DNA of 64,000 nucleotides, from the NCBI RefSeq assembly GCF_000021485.1, contig NC_011761.1:2572001-2636000 (forward strand), in the 5' to 3' direction. Source of the stretch: Acidithiobacillus ferrooxidans ATCC 23270. Lineage in GTDB: Bacteria > Pseudomonadota > Gammaproteobacteria > Acidithiobacillales > Acidithiobacillaceae. Under the pieces are notes generated by a model. It did no database searches, was not told the origin of the DNA, and worked only from the letters and a program-made list of their open reading frames with translations. The position numbers and the translations under genes are program-made. Of the stretch, positions 19,034 through 29,849 are shown in pieces (the stretch's first letter is position 1; each line of letters starts with the position of its first letter).

Positions 19034-20338
19034 ATGAGCATGATCATCGACCGGCGCAGTTCCGGAACCCGATCCACGGCCAATCAGGACCGCCTGCAAA
19101 GACGTGTCCGCGCCCGACTCAAGGTCGCCGTCGAAAAAATGGCCCGCTCCGGCTCCATTGAGGATCTGGCCAATACCGACCAACCCGTTTCCATCCCCAC
19201 CCGCGATCTCCATGAACCCAGCTTTCGCCGCGACCTCAGCGATACCTCCTGGGAGCGGGTGCTACCCGGTAACAAGGAATATCAGCGTGGCGACGAAATC
19301 AACAAGCCCGAGGGAGGCGGTTCCGGCAAGGGTCGGGCGGGGGCTCCGGACGGTCTGGGAGAAGACGAAGTCGCCATCGTCCTCTCCGCCGACGAGTTTC
19401 TGGACCTGCTCTTCGACGGACTGGCGTTACCCAATCTGCGTAAAATGGCGCAGGGGGATATCCAGGCCGATCAATGGCGGCGGGCGGGTTTCATCAAGGA
19501 CGGCAGCCCCTCCCGCATGCACGTCGGCCGCACCATGCGTGCCGCCCGTGCCCGCCGGCTGGCCTTGCGTGCCGGAAAACGCCGGGAATTGCAGGATCTG
19601 CTGGATGCTCGCAACGTCCTGCAGGAGGAGATTCAAGGCCGTCTGGCACAGAAGCAGGATGTCTCCGTAGAGCAGGAGCGTCTCAGTGAACTGAATCATC
19701 AGATCGACGCGTTGGAGCGCAAAATCAAAGCGATTCCATTCATCGACGAGGCCGACCTGCGCTTCGCCCATATCGACCAGCAACCCCACCCCATTACCAA
19801 CGCGGTGATGTTCTGCGTCATGGACGTTTCGGGCAGTATGGGTGAAAAGGAAAAGGACCTGGCCAAGCGCTTCTTTCTGCTGCTGTATCTGTTCCTGCAC
19901 CGGCACTATCAGGCCGTGCAGATGGTGTTCATCAAGCACCACAGCACCGCCTCGGAGTGCAGCGAACAGGCCTTTTTCGGCGCCCGCGAGGGAGGTGGGA
20001 CGCTGGTCTCTCCGGCCATCATCCTGAGTGAAGAAATCATGCGACAACGCTTCCCCCCGGATCGATGGAATGTCTACCTGGCACAGGTGTCCGACGGTGA
20101 CAATTATTTTGCCGACAACGCCGTGGTGGAAGAGCACCTTCTGAACCTGCTGCCGCGCCTGCGCAACCTCTTCTATCTGGAGGTCAACCGGGACAGCGAG
20201 AGTGATCTTCTGCGACTCTACGATGCCATTGCCCAGGACTTCCCGGAGCTGGTCACCGCCCGCGCCAGCGAGCGCGAGGATATCTACCCGATGTTCCGGA
20301 CACTCTTTGCCACTGAGGAGACGCCAAGCCATGTCTAG
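19034..20338 (+). CDS. yeaH: YeaH/DUF444 family protein with von Willebrand A-like domain
   Basis: A 434-residue protein of the YeaH/DUF444 family, usually encoded with PrkA and SpoVR. The MIDAS-like motif DVSGSMG begins at residue 264, followed by a VWA-type core. The first 230 residues are charged and contain a helical stretch rich in Arg, Glu and Gln. The family acts with PrkA in starvation and stress responses, but the biochemical role is unknown. The stop overlaps the start of spoVR by 8 bases, so the two are translationally coupled. No NtrC or sigma-54 site was found in the 101 bases upstream; expression probably comes from the amtB promoter. Confidence 0.9.
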   Translation: MSMIIDRRSSGTRSTANQDRLQRRVRARLKVAVEKMARSGSIEDLANTDQPVSIPTRDLHEPSFRRDLSDTSWERVLPGNKEYQRGDEINKPEGGGSGKGRAGAPDGLGEDEVAIVLSADEFLDLLFDGLALPNLRKMAQGDIQADQWRRAGFIKDGSPSRMHVGRTMRAARARRLALRAGKRRELQDLLDARNVLQEEIQGRLAQKQDVSVEQERLSELNHQIDALERKIKAIPFIDEADLRFAHIDQQPHPITNAVMFCVMDVSGSMGEKEKDLAKRFFLLLYLFLHRHYQAVQMVFIKHHSTASECSEQAFFGAREGGGTLVSPAIILSEEIMRQRFPPDRWNVYLAQVSDGDNYFADNAVVEEHLLNLLPRLRNLFYLEVNRDSESDLLRLYDAIAQDFPELVTARASEREDIYPMFRTLFATEETPSHV

Positions 20339-21806
20339 GTTCCTCTTTACCGACAACGACTGGACCTTCGCGCGGATCGATGCGGTCACCGAAGAAATTG
20401 CGGCCATCGCCGCAGATGAACTTCAGCTCGACACCTATCCCAACCAGTTGGAGATCATCAGCGCCGAGCAGATGCTCGATGCCTATGCCTCCATCGGGCT
20501 TCCGGTTTATTACGCCCACTGGTCTTTCGGCAAGCAACGTGCCATCGAGTCCGGGCAGTACCGTCGCGGCGAAATGGGTCTGGCGTATGAACTGGTGATC
20601 AACAGCAATCCCTGCATCAGCTACCTCATGGAAGAAAACACCATGACCATGCAGACTCTGGTGATCGCCCATGCGGCTTATGGGCATAACGCCTTTTTCA
20701 AGAACAACGTCTTTTTCCGGCAATGGACGGATGCGGAGGGCATTCTGGATTATCTGGCGTTCGCCCAGCGCTACATCGCCCGCTGCGAGGAACGCTATGG
20801 GATCGAGGCGGTAACCGACATATTGGATGCAGCCCATGCCATCAGCCGCAATGGCGTGGATCGCGCCCGCCGCCCGCGCCAGCTCTCGGCCCGCGAGGAA
20901 GAGCAACGCCGCGAAGAACGTGAACGCTACCTGCAGCAGCAGCTCTTGGAAATATGGCGCACCCTGCCTCCGCATGACACCAGCCAGCCCGTTGATTCCA
21001 ACGTATTCCCGCCAGCCCCCCAGGAAAACCTGCTCTATTTCATCGAAAAAAACGCCCCACACCTGGAGGGCTGGAAGCGGGAAATACTGCGTATCGTGCG
21101 CAAGATCGCCCAGTATCTCTATCCCCAGGGACAGACCAAGATCATGAACGAGGGCTTCGCGTGCTTCGTGCATTACCATATCCTGCACAGCCTGCATGCC
21201 CGGGGGCTGATTACCGACGGCACCCTGCTGGAGTTTTACGCCAGCCACACCGCCGTCACCTTCCAGCCGGACTTCGATGATCCGCGCTACAGCGGAATCA
21301 ACCCCTATGCCCTGGGTTTTGCCGTGTTCCAGGACATCAAGCGGATTTGTCTCGCGCCCACGGACGAAGACCGCCGCTGGTTTTCCTTTGCCGGAGACCC
21401 CGACTGGCGCAAGCAGATTCACTTCGCCATGCGCGAATTCCGTGACGAAAGCTTCGTCCTGCAATACCTCTCGCCCAAGGTCATGCGCAACCTGCACCTC
21501 TTTGCCCTGAGCAACGACCCAGACGCTACGACATACCGGGTCAGCGCCATCCATGATGACTCGGGCTACCAGTATCTGCGCCAGGCTTTTGCCCGACAAA
21601 TCGCGGAAAGCGCCCGCCCGCCGGACATTCAGATCGTGTCCGTGGATCGCTGGGGGGACCGTCATCTGCGTCTACGGCAGATGGATTCTCAGCCCCTCGA
21701 TCAGGATGAAGCCCAAAAGACCCTCCATTTGATTCACACCCTCTGGGGGTATGATGTTCATCTGGACATGGAAGAGCTTTCCCTGAGCGAATCCGGCGCA
21801 CCCTGA
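20331..21806 (+). CDS. spoVR: SpoVR/YcgB family protein
   Basis: A 491-residue SpoVR-family protein. Typical conserved stretches are YYAHWSFGK near residue 60, YELVINSNPCISYLMEEN, and NEGFACFVHYHI at about residue 275. The family is named from Bacillus SpoVR, needed for spore cortex formation, but in non-sporulating proteobacteria it always travels with PrkA and YeaH and its function is not known. The ATG at 20331 sits inside the end of yeaH; the longer frame from 20202 is only overlap. It is the last gene of the amtB-yeaH-spoVR group. Confidence 0.92.
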   Translation: MSRFLFTDNDWTFARIDAVTEEIAAIAADELQLDTYPNQLEIISAEQMLDAYASIGLPVYYAHWSFGKQRAIESGQYRRGEMGLAYELVINSNPCISYLMEENTMTMQTLVIAHAAYGHNAFFKNNVFFRQWTDAEGILDYLAFAQRYIARCEERYGIEAVTDILDAAHAISRNGVDRARRPRQLSAREEEQRREERERYLQQQLLEIWRTLPPHDTSQPVDSNVFPPAPQENLLYFIEKNAPHLEGWKREILRIVRKIAQYLYPQGQTKIMNEGFACFVHYHILHSLHARGLITDGTLLEFYASHTAVTFQPDFDDPRYSGINPYALGFAVFQDIKRICLAPTDEDRRWFSFAGDPDWRKQIHFAMREFRDESFVLQYLSPKVMRNLHLFALSNDPDATTYRVSAIHDDSGYQYLRQAFARQIAESARPPDIQIVSVDRWGDRHLRLRQMDSQPLDQDEAQKTLHLIHTLWGYDVHLDMEELSLSESGAP

Positions 21807-21833
21807 AGATCCGACTCCGACAACCCCAAAGGT

Positions 21834-21870
21834 TGCACCATAATAGTGCGTGGCGCATTGAACTGGTGCA
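21834..21870. promoter_or_regulatory. Tandem NtrC-type sites upstream of porin-glnK-amtB
   Basis: TGCACCATAATAGTGCG (21834-21850) has one mismatch to the NtrC consensus. A weaker CGCATTGAACTGGTGCA (21854-21870) follows 20 bases on. The first shares its 16 leading bases with the site at 7890. The -24 element is about 80 bases downstream. Confidence 0.72.
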
Positions 21871-21931
21871 CCAAATGCGGTCACTTCCATGCCATTTTCC
21901 AAAAAACGTTAAGTTATAGCCTGTTATAAGT

Positions 21932-21947
21932 TGGCACCAAGTTTGCT
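21932..21947 (+). promoter_or_regulatory. Sigma-54 promoter of the porin-glnK-amtB operon
   Basis: TGGCACCAAGTTTGCT is a perfect match to TGGCAC-N5-TTGCW with GG and GC ten bases apart. Transcription would begin near 21958, 30 bases before the porin ATG. Confidence 0.9.
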
Positions 21948-21987
21948 AGAAGCTCCCTGTAATTTCACACAAATGGGAGCAGCAAAC

Positions 21988-23552
<1,565 letters not shown>

Positions 23553-23606
23553 TCACCTATAACCGTTTTACAACCGCTCCGAATCCTTATAGGGAGGAAT
23601 TTCTTC

Positions 23607-24911
23607 ATGTCAGTAGCTTGGCTTAATACCGGCGACAATGCGTGGCAGCTTACCGCAGCGACTGTCGTTGGCTTGCAGAGTGTTCCCGGGCTCGTCGTCC
23701 TGTACGCGGGCATCGTCAAGAAGAAGTGGGCCGTCAACTCCGCTTTTATGGCCTTTTACGCCTTTGCCGCAGTACTGATCGCATGGGTCCTCTGGGCTTA
23801 TAACATGGGCTTCGGCAATCAATGGTTCCCTTTCGTCGGTACGCCGCATCCCATCATCAGTATGCAGGATGAGCTCAAACAGGCCCTGATTCCGGCCTCC
23901 AACACCAGCGCCGCCTTTCCCATGTCCACCATGGTATATTTCCAGTTTGTCTTTGCCGCCATTACTCTGGTGATTATGGCCGGCGCCGTATTGGGACGGA
24001 TGAGCTTCAGGGCATGGATGATTTTCGTTCCCTTATGGCTCACCTTCTCCTATACCGTTGGTGCCTTCAGTTTGTGGGGTGGCGGTTTCCTCTCCAGCCT
24101 CGGCGTCATTGATTACTCCGGTGGTTATGTCATTCATCTCTCCGCAGGTGTCGCGGGCTTTGTGGCGGCCGCGGTGATTGGACCACGCCTCGCGCGTGAC
24201 CGCGAAAACTTCCAGCCCAACAACGTACTGCTGATGTTGGTCGGTGCCGGTATCCTCTGGCTCGGCTGGAACGGTTTCAACGGTGGTGATCCCTACGCCG
24301 CCAGCCGCGATGCGGGTGCGGCGGTACTGAACACCAATATCGCCACGGCGGTCAGTGTCATTGTCTGGACCATCATGGACATCTTCTACTTCAAGAAGCC
24401 ATCTGTCATTGGTGCCGTGCAGGGCATGATCACCGGGCTGGTGGCTATCACCCCGGCGGCGGGCGTGGTCGATGGCTGGGGTGCGATTGCCATCGGCATC
24501 AGCTCCGGCGTCATCCCCTGGCTCAGCATGAACCTGCTTGGCAAAACCGCACTGTTCCGCAAGGTGGATGATACCCTGGGGGTCTTCCATACCCATGCCG
24601 TGGCGGGTCTCCTCGGTGGTGTGATGACCGGTTTACTGGCAACCAAGGCGGGTTGTGCAGCCTTCAGCCTGAGCACTCCGGGCGGCGCCATCGAGGGCAA
24701 CTGGCATCAGGTCTGGCTACAACTCGTCGGTGCGGCATTCATCATCGTGCTGAACATCGTAGTGACGTACATTCTGCTCAAGCTCATCAGCCTGGTCGTG
24801 CCTCTGCGCATGTCGGAAGAAGAACTGCTGATCGGCGACGATGCGGTGCATGGCGAGGAAGCCTACGCCTTCTTCGGTGACGGCGAACGCCGGCCGGTGA
24901 CTGGTGACTGA
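23607..24911 (+). CDS. amtB: Ammonium transporter AmtB (second copy, glnK-linked)
   Basis: A 434-residue ammonium channel. Pore histidines lie in [13 protein letters not shown] and [12 protein letters not shown], and [11 protein letters not shown] is the family signature. It lacks the N-terminal signal peptide of the first copy, and the extracellular segment before helix 3 is longer and differs in sequence. The two copies are clearly separate lineages rather than a recent duplication. GGGAGG precedes the ATG. Downstream of glnK, it should be directly controlled by GlnK binding. Confidence 0.94.
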   Translation: MSVAWLNTGDNAWQLTAATVVGLQSVPGLVVLYAGIVKKKWAVNSAFMAFYAFAAVLIAWVLWAYNMGFGNQWFPFVGTPHPIISMQDELKQALIPASNTSAAFPMSTMVYFQFVFAAITLVIMAGAVLGRMSFRAWMIFVPLWLTFSYTVGAFSLWGGGFLSSLGVIDYSGGYVIHLSAGVAGFVAAAVIGPRLARDRENFQPNNVLLMLVGAGILWLGWNGFNGGDPYAASRDAGAAVLNTNIATAVSVIVWTIMDIFYFKKPSVIGAVQGMITGLVAITPAAGVVDGWGAIAIGISSGVIPWLSMNLLGKTALFRKVDDTLGVFHTHAVAGLLGGVMTGLLATKAGCAAFSLSTPGGAIEGNWHQVWLQLVGAAFIIVLNIVVTYILLKLISLVVPLRMSEEELLIGDDAVHGEEAYAFFGDGERRPVTGD

Positions 24912-24937
24912 ACGCAACCACCCAACACCCCTACGGT

Positions 24938-24971
24938 CATACAACACGGCGGGCAACCGCCGTGTTGTATG
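24938..24971. terminator. Large perfect stem-loop after second amtB
   Basis: A 15-bp perfect inverted repeat with loop GCAA, containing CAACACGGCGG and CCGCCGTGTTG. No T run follows, but the position just after amtB and its stability make a transcript end likely. Confidence 0.65.
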
Positions 24972-25009
24972 TCATCATGGCATACCGGCATCACTGAAGG
25001 GCCTGCATC

Positions 25010-25723
25010 ATGACCAAGATTCTTGTTTTACAGCATCATCCGGAAGAAGGGCTGGGAAGCCTGCACAATATTCTTGCGGCAGAGGGGCATCAAACGGACG
25101 TACACCGCCTCGATCTGGGCGTGCCGGCTCCCGATGACCTGGCCGACTATGGCGCCTTGATCATCATGGGTGGACCCATGAGCGTCCACGATACGGACCG
25201 GTACCCGTGGCTGCTCACCGAGCAACGAATCATTCGTCGGGCAGTGGTCGAAGAACTCCCCGTCCTGGGACACTGCCTCGGCGGGCAACTGATTGCCCAA
25301 GCGATGGGCGGCGAGGTGACCCCTAATCCGGATGGCCCGGAGATCGGCTGGTGGCCCGTCACCAAGACCCCCGAAGCAATGGGCAGCACCTGGTTCACGG
25401 AGCTTCCCGACACGTTTACGCTCTTTCACTGGCACGGCGAAACCTTTTCCCTGCCATCCGGTGCAGTGCCCCTGCTTTCCAGCGACCTCTGCGCCCAGCA
25501 GGCCTTTGCCATCGGCAAGCACTGCCTGGCGCTTCAAGGCCACCCGGAAGTCACCCCCACCACGGTGCAAGCCTGGACCGAAAGCATGGCGGATGACTTG
25601 CAACAAGCCGGTGCGGGCGTACAGAGCCGCCAGACCATTCACGACCATCTGGAGCGCCGATGTGAAGCATTGCTGGCCAGCGCTGCGGCCATCTACCGCC
25701 CGTGGTTGGAGCAGTTGCGCTGA
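25010..25723 (+). CDS. Class I glutamine amidotransferase-like protein
   Basis: A 237-residue class I glutamine amidotransferase of the GMP-synthase-like stand-alone family. The triad is intact: Cys89 in LGHCLGGQ, His178 and Glu180 in ALQGHPEVTP. Such enzymes release ammonia from glutamine or hydrolyse gamma-glutamyl bonds; no partner synthetase is fused or adjacent, so the acceptor is unknown. It follows the glnK-amtB operon after a strong stem-loop, so it is likely a separate transcript although it fits the nitrogen theme. Confidence 0.85.
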   Translation: MTKILVLQHHPEEGLGSLHNILAAEGHQTDVHRLDLGVPAPDDLADYGALIIMGGPMSVHDTDRYPWLLTEQRIIRRAVVEELPVLGHCLGGQLIAQAMGGEVTPNPDGPEIGWWPVTKTPEAMGSTWFTELPDTFTLFHWHGETFSLPSGAVPLLSSDLCAQQAFAIGKHCLALQGHPEVTPTTVQAWTESMADDLQQAGAGVQSRQTIHDHLERRCEALLASAAAIYRPWLEQLR

Positions 25724-25727
25724 CCGT

Positions 25728-26114
25728 TCAGGGCCGCGCAATGGCCTGCCCTACATACTGGCCCATCCAGTGCTCGATCTCTTCCACCTCACGGAGGTGC
25801 CCATACAGACCGATACGTGCCGAGAATTTTGTCACCGCAGCACCCTTGGTTTGCAGGGTGATCAGGATGGCATTACCCTCTGGATCGTAGCCATGCACTT
25901 CTACGGTATCGGGACTGATCTGTTTGGATCCGGTAAACCGCATCCCCGCCTGGGGCAGTGCCTTCTCCGCCGCTGCCGTGACGACGCTGAGAGATGCCGG
26001 GTAAAAAGTATAGTACGGTACGGGGTTGACTTGCGGAGCCCAGCTGGCGGTGCAGCCACTCAACCCAAGAGCCAGCACCAAAGAAGCTACTGCAAGGCGT
26101 AAGGATAAGGTCAT
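25728..26114 (-). CDS. Small lipoprotein, DUF3568-like
   Basis: About 128 residues with a lipoprotein signal (LALGLSGC). The mature part has the pattern of DUF3568-type proteins, small outer-membrane or periplasmic lipoproteins of unknown role. The ATG at 26114 has GGAG seven bases upstream; the frame can extend to 26180. It is convergent with the amidotransferase, ending 4 bases from its stop. Confidence 0.7.
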   Translation of the reverse strand: MTLSLRLAVASLVLALGLSGCTASWAPQVNPVPYYTFYPASLSVVTAAAEKALPQAGMRFTGSKQISPDTVEVHGYDPEGNAILITLQTKGAAVTKFSARIGLYGHLREVEEIEHWMGQYVGQAIARP

Positions 26115-26361
26115 AGCATTCTCCATAGCGAAATTATGAGGCTGGTCCGGGGTGAACCTGGCTTTCCCATTATACGGCAAAAGACCGCGCAGGGGATTCC
26201 TTCGGGAAGGGACTCACCATGACGGCGCCCCGCCCCCGGAGCAGGCATCGCGACCGGCTGGGCCGTGGGGGTGTACCCCATTCACCACACTGGCATACCT
26301 GTGGGATTTTGCTTCATAATGAGACGTAACTGGCTCAAAACGATATGAGGAGATGATGACC

Positions 26362-26733
26362 ATGAACACTGCACGCTGGTTAATGATTGCTGCACTGCCC
26401 CTGACGCTTGCGGGCTGCGCGAATAATCCCTACGCCACCAACGGCACTACGGCCAACACGGCGGGCGGTTCCCTGCTCGGCGCCGTCGCGGGCGCGGTCA
26501 TCGGGAATCAAACCGGCTCGCCGCTGGCTGGTGCCGCCATCGGTGCCGGGCTGGGCGGACTCGCCGGTTACGGCCTCTCACACAGCCAGCAGCAGCCGGC
26601 GCCACAACCCGGCTATTATGCCGCGCCACAAGGTAACGTACCTTGCCCCTCCGGCTATGTGTGTACGCCAACGGCCCCGCAATACCAGCAGCCACCCGCC
26701 TGCCCGCCAGGATATACCTGCTCCCCGCAATAA
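26362..26733 (+). CDS. Glycine-zipper lipoprotein with Pro/Cys-rich tail
   Basis: A 123-residue lipoprotein with lipobox LAGC. A glycine-zipper segment (GAVAGAVIGNQTGSPLAGAA) resembles OsmB/SlyB-type envelope proteins. The tail is rich in Pro, Gln and Tyr and holds two CPxGYxC units (CPSGYVC and CPPGYTC), which could form disulfides. GAGGAG sits nine bases before the ATG at 26362. Upstream ATGs at 26353 and 26356 are too close to that site. Function unknown; a stress-related outer membrane role is typical for the fold. Confidence 0.8.
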   Translation: MNTARWLMIAALPLTLAGCANNPYATNGTTANTAGGSLLGAVAGAVIGNQTGSPLAGAAIGAGLGGLAGYGLSHSQQQPAPQPGYYAAPQGNVPCPSGYVCTPTAPQYQQPPACPPGYTCSPQ

Positions 26734-26754
26734 GCGGAACCCAGAGAGGGTAGT

Positions 26755-26826
26755 CCGTCCCTCCGGCACCCCGCTGCAACCCATGCAGGGGAGACTGGAG
26801 GGACGGTGCGCTCCGGCGTGCCGGAG
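26755..26826 (+). other. Nested stem-loops in the gap before rlpA
   Basis: CCGTCCCTCC at 26755 pairs with GGAGGGACGG ending at 26806. It encloses a second stem formed by CCCCGCTGCA and TGCAGGGG. A third hairpin, CTCCGG-CGTG-CCGGAG, follows at 26811-26826. The gene-free stretch 26734-27050 shows no open frame I would support. It could be a composite terminator for the lipoprotein gene or a small structured RNA; it matches no RNA family I recognise. Confidence 0.45.
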
Positions 26827-27050
26827 TCGCGCCGGCAATCTCCACGATAAAACCGATATGGCCCATAGCGGTAGAAGTCCCGGCAGTACAGACTCGTTGG
26901 CTGGCATTTCTAGCCTACAGCTTGAGGATAAACATCCAACCCCTAGCCTTGCTTGAACTTTTCAAATACTATGGCCTAAAATGCAGGGGTATTTCCAGAC
27001 GGAGACCGCGCATCGGCAAACGTCCAGAACGGTTCCGACCAGGGGGAGAC

Positions 27051-28136
27051 ATGCGCGTACGGTTTCATCTGCGGCTTTTGAGGCTGGGGGCTTTTGGCCT
27101 TGGTGCCGCGGCATTAGCGGGTTGTGCGAGCATGCCTGATCATGTTGCGGGCCAGCCGCGCAATAGCTACGGTTCGGCCATGGCGGGCTCGGGATATTCC
27201 ACCGGACAGGACTGCTTTGCCACCACGCCTGACCTGAATGCCGCCTACAACCAGCCTTACGAAATCAACGGTCGCTGGTACCATCCGCTGCGCGGTGACG
27301 CGGATTTCTCTGAAAATGGCATCGCCTCCTGGTACGACCGGCAGTCGTCCAGCGACGTGACCGCCATGGGTACCGCCTTCCACGCCCGGCAAATGACTGC
27401 CGCGAGCCGGACATTGCCACTACCTTCATGCGTGCGCGTCACCAACCTGAAGAACGGGCGCAGCATCGTCGTCCTGGTGAATGATCGCGGCCCCTTCGTG
27501 AGCGGCCGTATCATGGATATGTCCTATGGTGCCGCCAGCCGGTTGGGCATGCTCAGCCGAGGCACGACACCGGTACATATTCAGGTGATTCCCAGCAGTC
27601 CGGCACCTGGCGCACCGTTGCCCAGGGTACTGCCCGTGGTCCAACGCACCGTGCCCGGAACGGTACCCGCACCGGTCCCGCAAGCACCGGCGGCGATACC
27701 GATACCCGCCTATACCGCTCCCTCCACTGCCCATGCCAATGCCAGGCTGACGGCGGTTGTGGACGATACGTTTGCCAGCGGTCCGGTTCGCGCCATGCCT
27801 GCCGCCGCCCGCACGGTCCCGCCCGCTCACCTTCCACCACATAGGGAGACCACCGCCCATACTTTGGGACAGTGGCGGCAGGCACCGCGATCTGAGCAAA
27901 TCTATCTGGAAACAGCAAGCCCCATGCATCTGCAGACCGCGGTTCGTGAGCGCAGCAAACTGCAGGATTTCGGCATAAGCACCGCGCAGATGGTGCCGGT
28001 ACCCTCCACGACCGCGGGCGGGCTGTATAAGATCAAGATCGGTCCCATGGCCCCCACCGCCGCCCCGGAGGACTACGCGGCCAGCCTGCGACGCCTGCGC
28101 CTCGGGACCTTTGTGGTCAGCGAGCAGGAGGGTTAA
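27051..28136 (+). CDS. rlpA: RlpA-type septal lytic transglycosylase lipoprotein
   Basis: A 361-residue lipoprotein (LAGC lipobox near residue 22). The double-psi beta-barrel domain follows: NGIASWYDRQ, AMGTAFHARQMTAASRTLPLPS, VLVNDRGPFVSGRIMDMSYGAA. A Pro/Ala-rich linker leads to a C-terminal SPOR domain (YKIKIGPM), which binds stripped septal glycan. RlpA cuts peptidoglycan lacking stem peptides and helps daughter cells separate. The ATG at 27051 follows AGGGGGAG. The 3' end overlaps a convergent membrane protein gene by 20 bases. Confidence 0.9.
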   Translation: MRVRFHLRLLRLGAFGLGAAALAGCASMPDHVAGQPRNSYGSAMAGSGYSTGQDCFATTPDLNAAYNQPYEINGRWYHPLRGDADFSENGIASWYDRQSSSDVTAMGTAFHARQMTAASRTLPLPSCVRVTNLKNGRSIVVLVNDRGPFVSGRIMDMSYGAASRLGMLSRGTTPVHIQVIPSSPAPGAPLPRVLPVVQRTVPGTVPAPVPQAPAAIPIPAYTAPSTAHANARLTAVVDDTFASGPVRAMPAAARTVPPAHLPPHRETTAHTLGQWRQAPRSEQIYLETASPMHLQTAVRERSKLQDFGISTAQMVPVPSTTAGGLYKIKIGPMAPTAAPEDYAASLRRLRLGTFVVSEQEG

Positions 28137-28425
28137 AGGCGTCGGCGCCCAGCCTGCGCAGGGGTGGTTCCCTCCGTTCGCCGAGAATGGCCCAGACAAT
28201 CAGAGCAATCCAGGCGATGCCCGACCAGCCGAGTACGATGTTCAATATCAGCACCCATAGAAAATGCTCGTGGTGGCGTGCGGCGGCGATGATGCTGGGG
28301 ATAAAATAGATCAACAGACCGAGTATGGCAGCCAGCAACCATACCACCATGTGCAAAAACAGCGCCGCAACGCCCAGTGCAATCAAGGCAAATATGGCAA
28401 TGCTTATGGCGATCAACGCGCTCAA
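28117..28425 (-). CDS. Superinfection-immunity-like small membrane protein
   Basis: A 102-residue protein with three hydrophobic segments. The region YFIPSIIAAARHHEHF and LNIVLGWSGIAWI fits the superinfection immunity protein family (named after phage T4 Imm). Chromosomal members are widespread and not proven to act against phage. Its start overlaps the stop of the potassium channel gene by 4 bases, so the two are probably translated together. Confidence 0.75.
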   Translation of the reverse strand: MSALIAISIAIFALIALGVAALFLHMVVWLLAAILGLLIYFIPSIIAAARHHEHFLWVLILNIVLGWSGIAWIALIVWAILGERREPPLRRLGADAFNPPAR

Positions 28426-29669
28426 ATCTCAGCTCCTTCCGCCTTCGCGGTAAACAATTTATGGATAATGACATCTCCTGCCAGATTCTCACCGCTCAGG
28501 GCCAGCGCCAGCAGTTCCCCGCCCAACACTTCCGGAGAGATGATGAGGTCGACCCCGATCTGTCGCAGACGTTCCAGATGCTTGGCGTTCTGAACCGCCG
28601 CCACGGTTTTCCCGGAAACACCCAACTCTCTCGCCGCGAGAATGATAAAGGCATTTTCACTGTCATTCGCCCGCAATGCGAGCACTCCCAGGGCATACTG
28701 GGCTCCCGCCCTACGCAATACATCCAGGTCCGTTGCATCACCGATCATGAGATCTTCCGTGGCCATCCAGAGTCGCTCCGGGTGCACGGGCACCAGCACC
28801 AGTGCCGACAAATGCCTGGCGCGCAGCGCGCGGTAGGTATTCTGGGCCAGTGCGTTATCCCCGATGATCAGATAGTGACTACGGTGACTGCGCCGCTTCT
28901 CTCCCATGAGCAGACGCTGCATCCTGCCGTTTACCAGCGGTACCACAACCGCGGAAATAGAGGTTGCGAAAACGGTGATGCCCAGGATGATGATGGAGAT
29001 GACAAAAATCCGGGCGTCTTCGCTTTTCGGCACGATATCTCCATACCCGACGGTGGACATGGTAACCACGGAGAAATACAGGGCATTCACCAGATTCATG
29101 ATGGGCGGCGAAAAGCCCGCGCCCAGCACGTAACTGCCCAGCACCGCGTAACTCATCAGCAGCAAAATGGATATCGCCGCAAACAGGGTTCCCGCAGCCA
29201 CGCTCGTATGCGCAAAATGGCGCCGGAACACCAGCAGAGCCATCAGAATCGCCGCATTGTAGGCAACGACGCCACTCCACACAAAACCGTAGTGGTGCAG
29301 CAACATGGCCAGCATCGCGGCCGCCAGCATCAGAGTAATGGCCCAGGAGAAGCGGGAGCGGAACAACAACCCGATGGCCATCAGCAACAGGACGATACCG
29401 ACAATCGCCTCGGGTACCGTGCCCAGTGCCGACAAGAGCGGGGCCTGGGTCAGGCTGGCGGAGGGGGCAAGGCCTGCAAGCTCCGGAAAGATCCGGGTCA
29501 GGCGCGGCAATGCATTCAGGATCGCCAGCCCCCCCAACAGCCCAACGGCCAGCGCCATCGGAATCTGTGGAAACCAGACATCCAGATTCAATACCACACG
29601 CGCCTTGGCCACGAAGCGAAAAAACCGCTGTCGCAGTGACCATCTCATCACATCGGGGATTCTGATCAT
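28422..29669 (-). CDS. Potassium channel with RCK/TrkA-N regulatory domain
   Basis: A 415-residue ion channel. Several N-terminal helices are followed by the pore with selectivity filter TVGYGD and then a cytosolic TrkA-N/RCK domain starting around YLIIGDNALAQNTY. The layout resembles E. coli Kch and related voltage-gated-like channels. The ATG at 29669 has AAGGG upstream; the frame extends to 29738. It likely sets membrane potential or potassium balance, which matters for an acidophile with reversed potential, though that link is inference. The 180 bases to the next gene upstream hold nothing recognisable. Confidence 0.88.
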   Translation of the reverse strand: MIRIPDVMRWSLRQRFFRFVAKARVVLNLDVWFPQIPMALAVGLLGGLAILNALPRLTRIFPELAGLAPSASLTQAPLLSALGTVPEAIVGIVLLLMAIGLLFRSRFSWAITLMLAAAMLAMLLHHYGFVWSGVVAYNAAILMALLVFRRHFAHTSVAAGTLFAAISILLLMSYAVLGSYVLGAGFSPPIMNLVNALYFSVVTMSTVGYGDIVPKSEDARIFVISIIILGITVFATSISAVVVPLVNGRMQRLLMGEKRRSHRSHYLIIGDNALAQNTYRALRARHLSALVLVPVHPERLWMATEDLMIGDATDLDVLRRAGAQYALGVLALRANDSENAFIILAARELGVSGKTVAAVQNAKHLERLRQIGVDLIISPEVLGGELLALALSGENLAGDVIIHKLFTAKAEGAEI

Positions 29670-29849
29670 GGACAGACCCTTACTTTCGGAGGCCGGACAC
29701 TTCTCAGCCCAAACATCGTCCGTACGGAACTGTAGCATTTGCGGATCGCTGCAGCGACCTATGGCTGGCGCAGCGCCCTGTGCATGCCGGCGCGACGAAC
29801 CGTCAGCTTTTGATTTCCAGGGGTGTGGACACGCCCGACAGCACGGAGA

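Noticed and set aside
20253-21665. 470-codon open frame on the reverse strand
   Set aside because: It is antisense to spoVR and the end of yeaH, with no family similarity.
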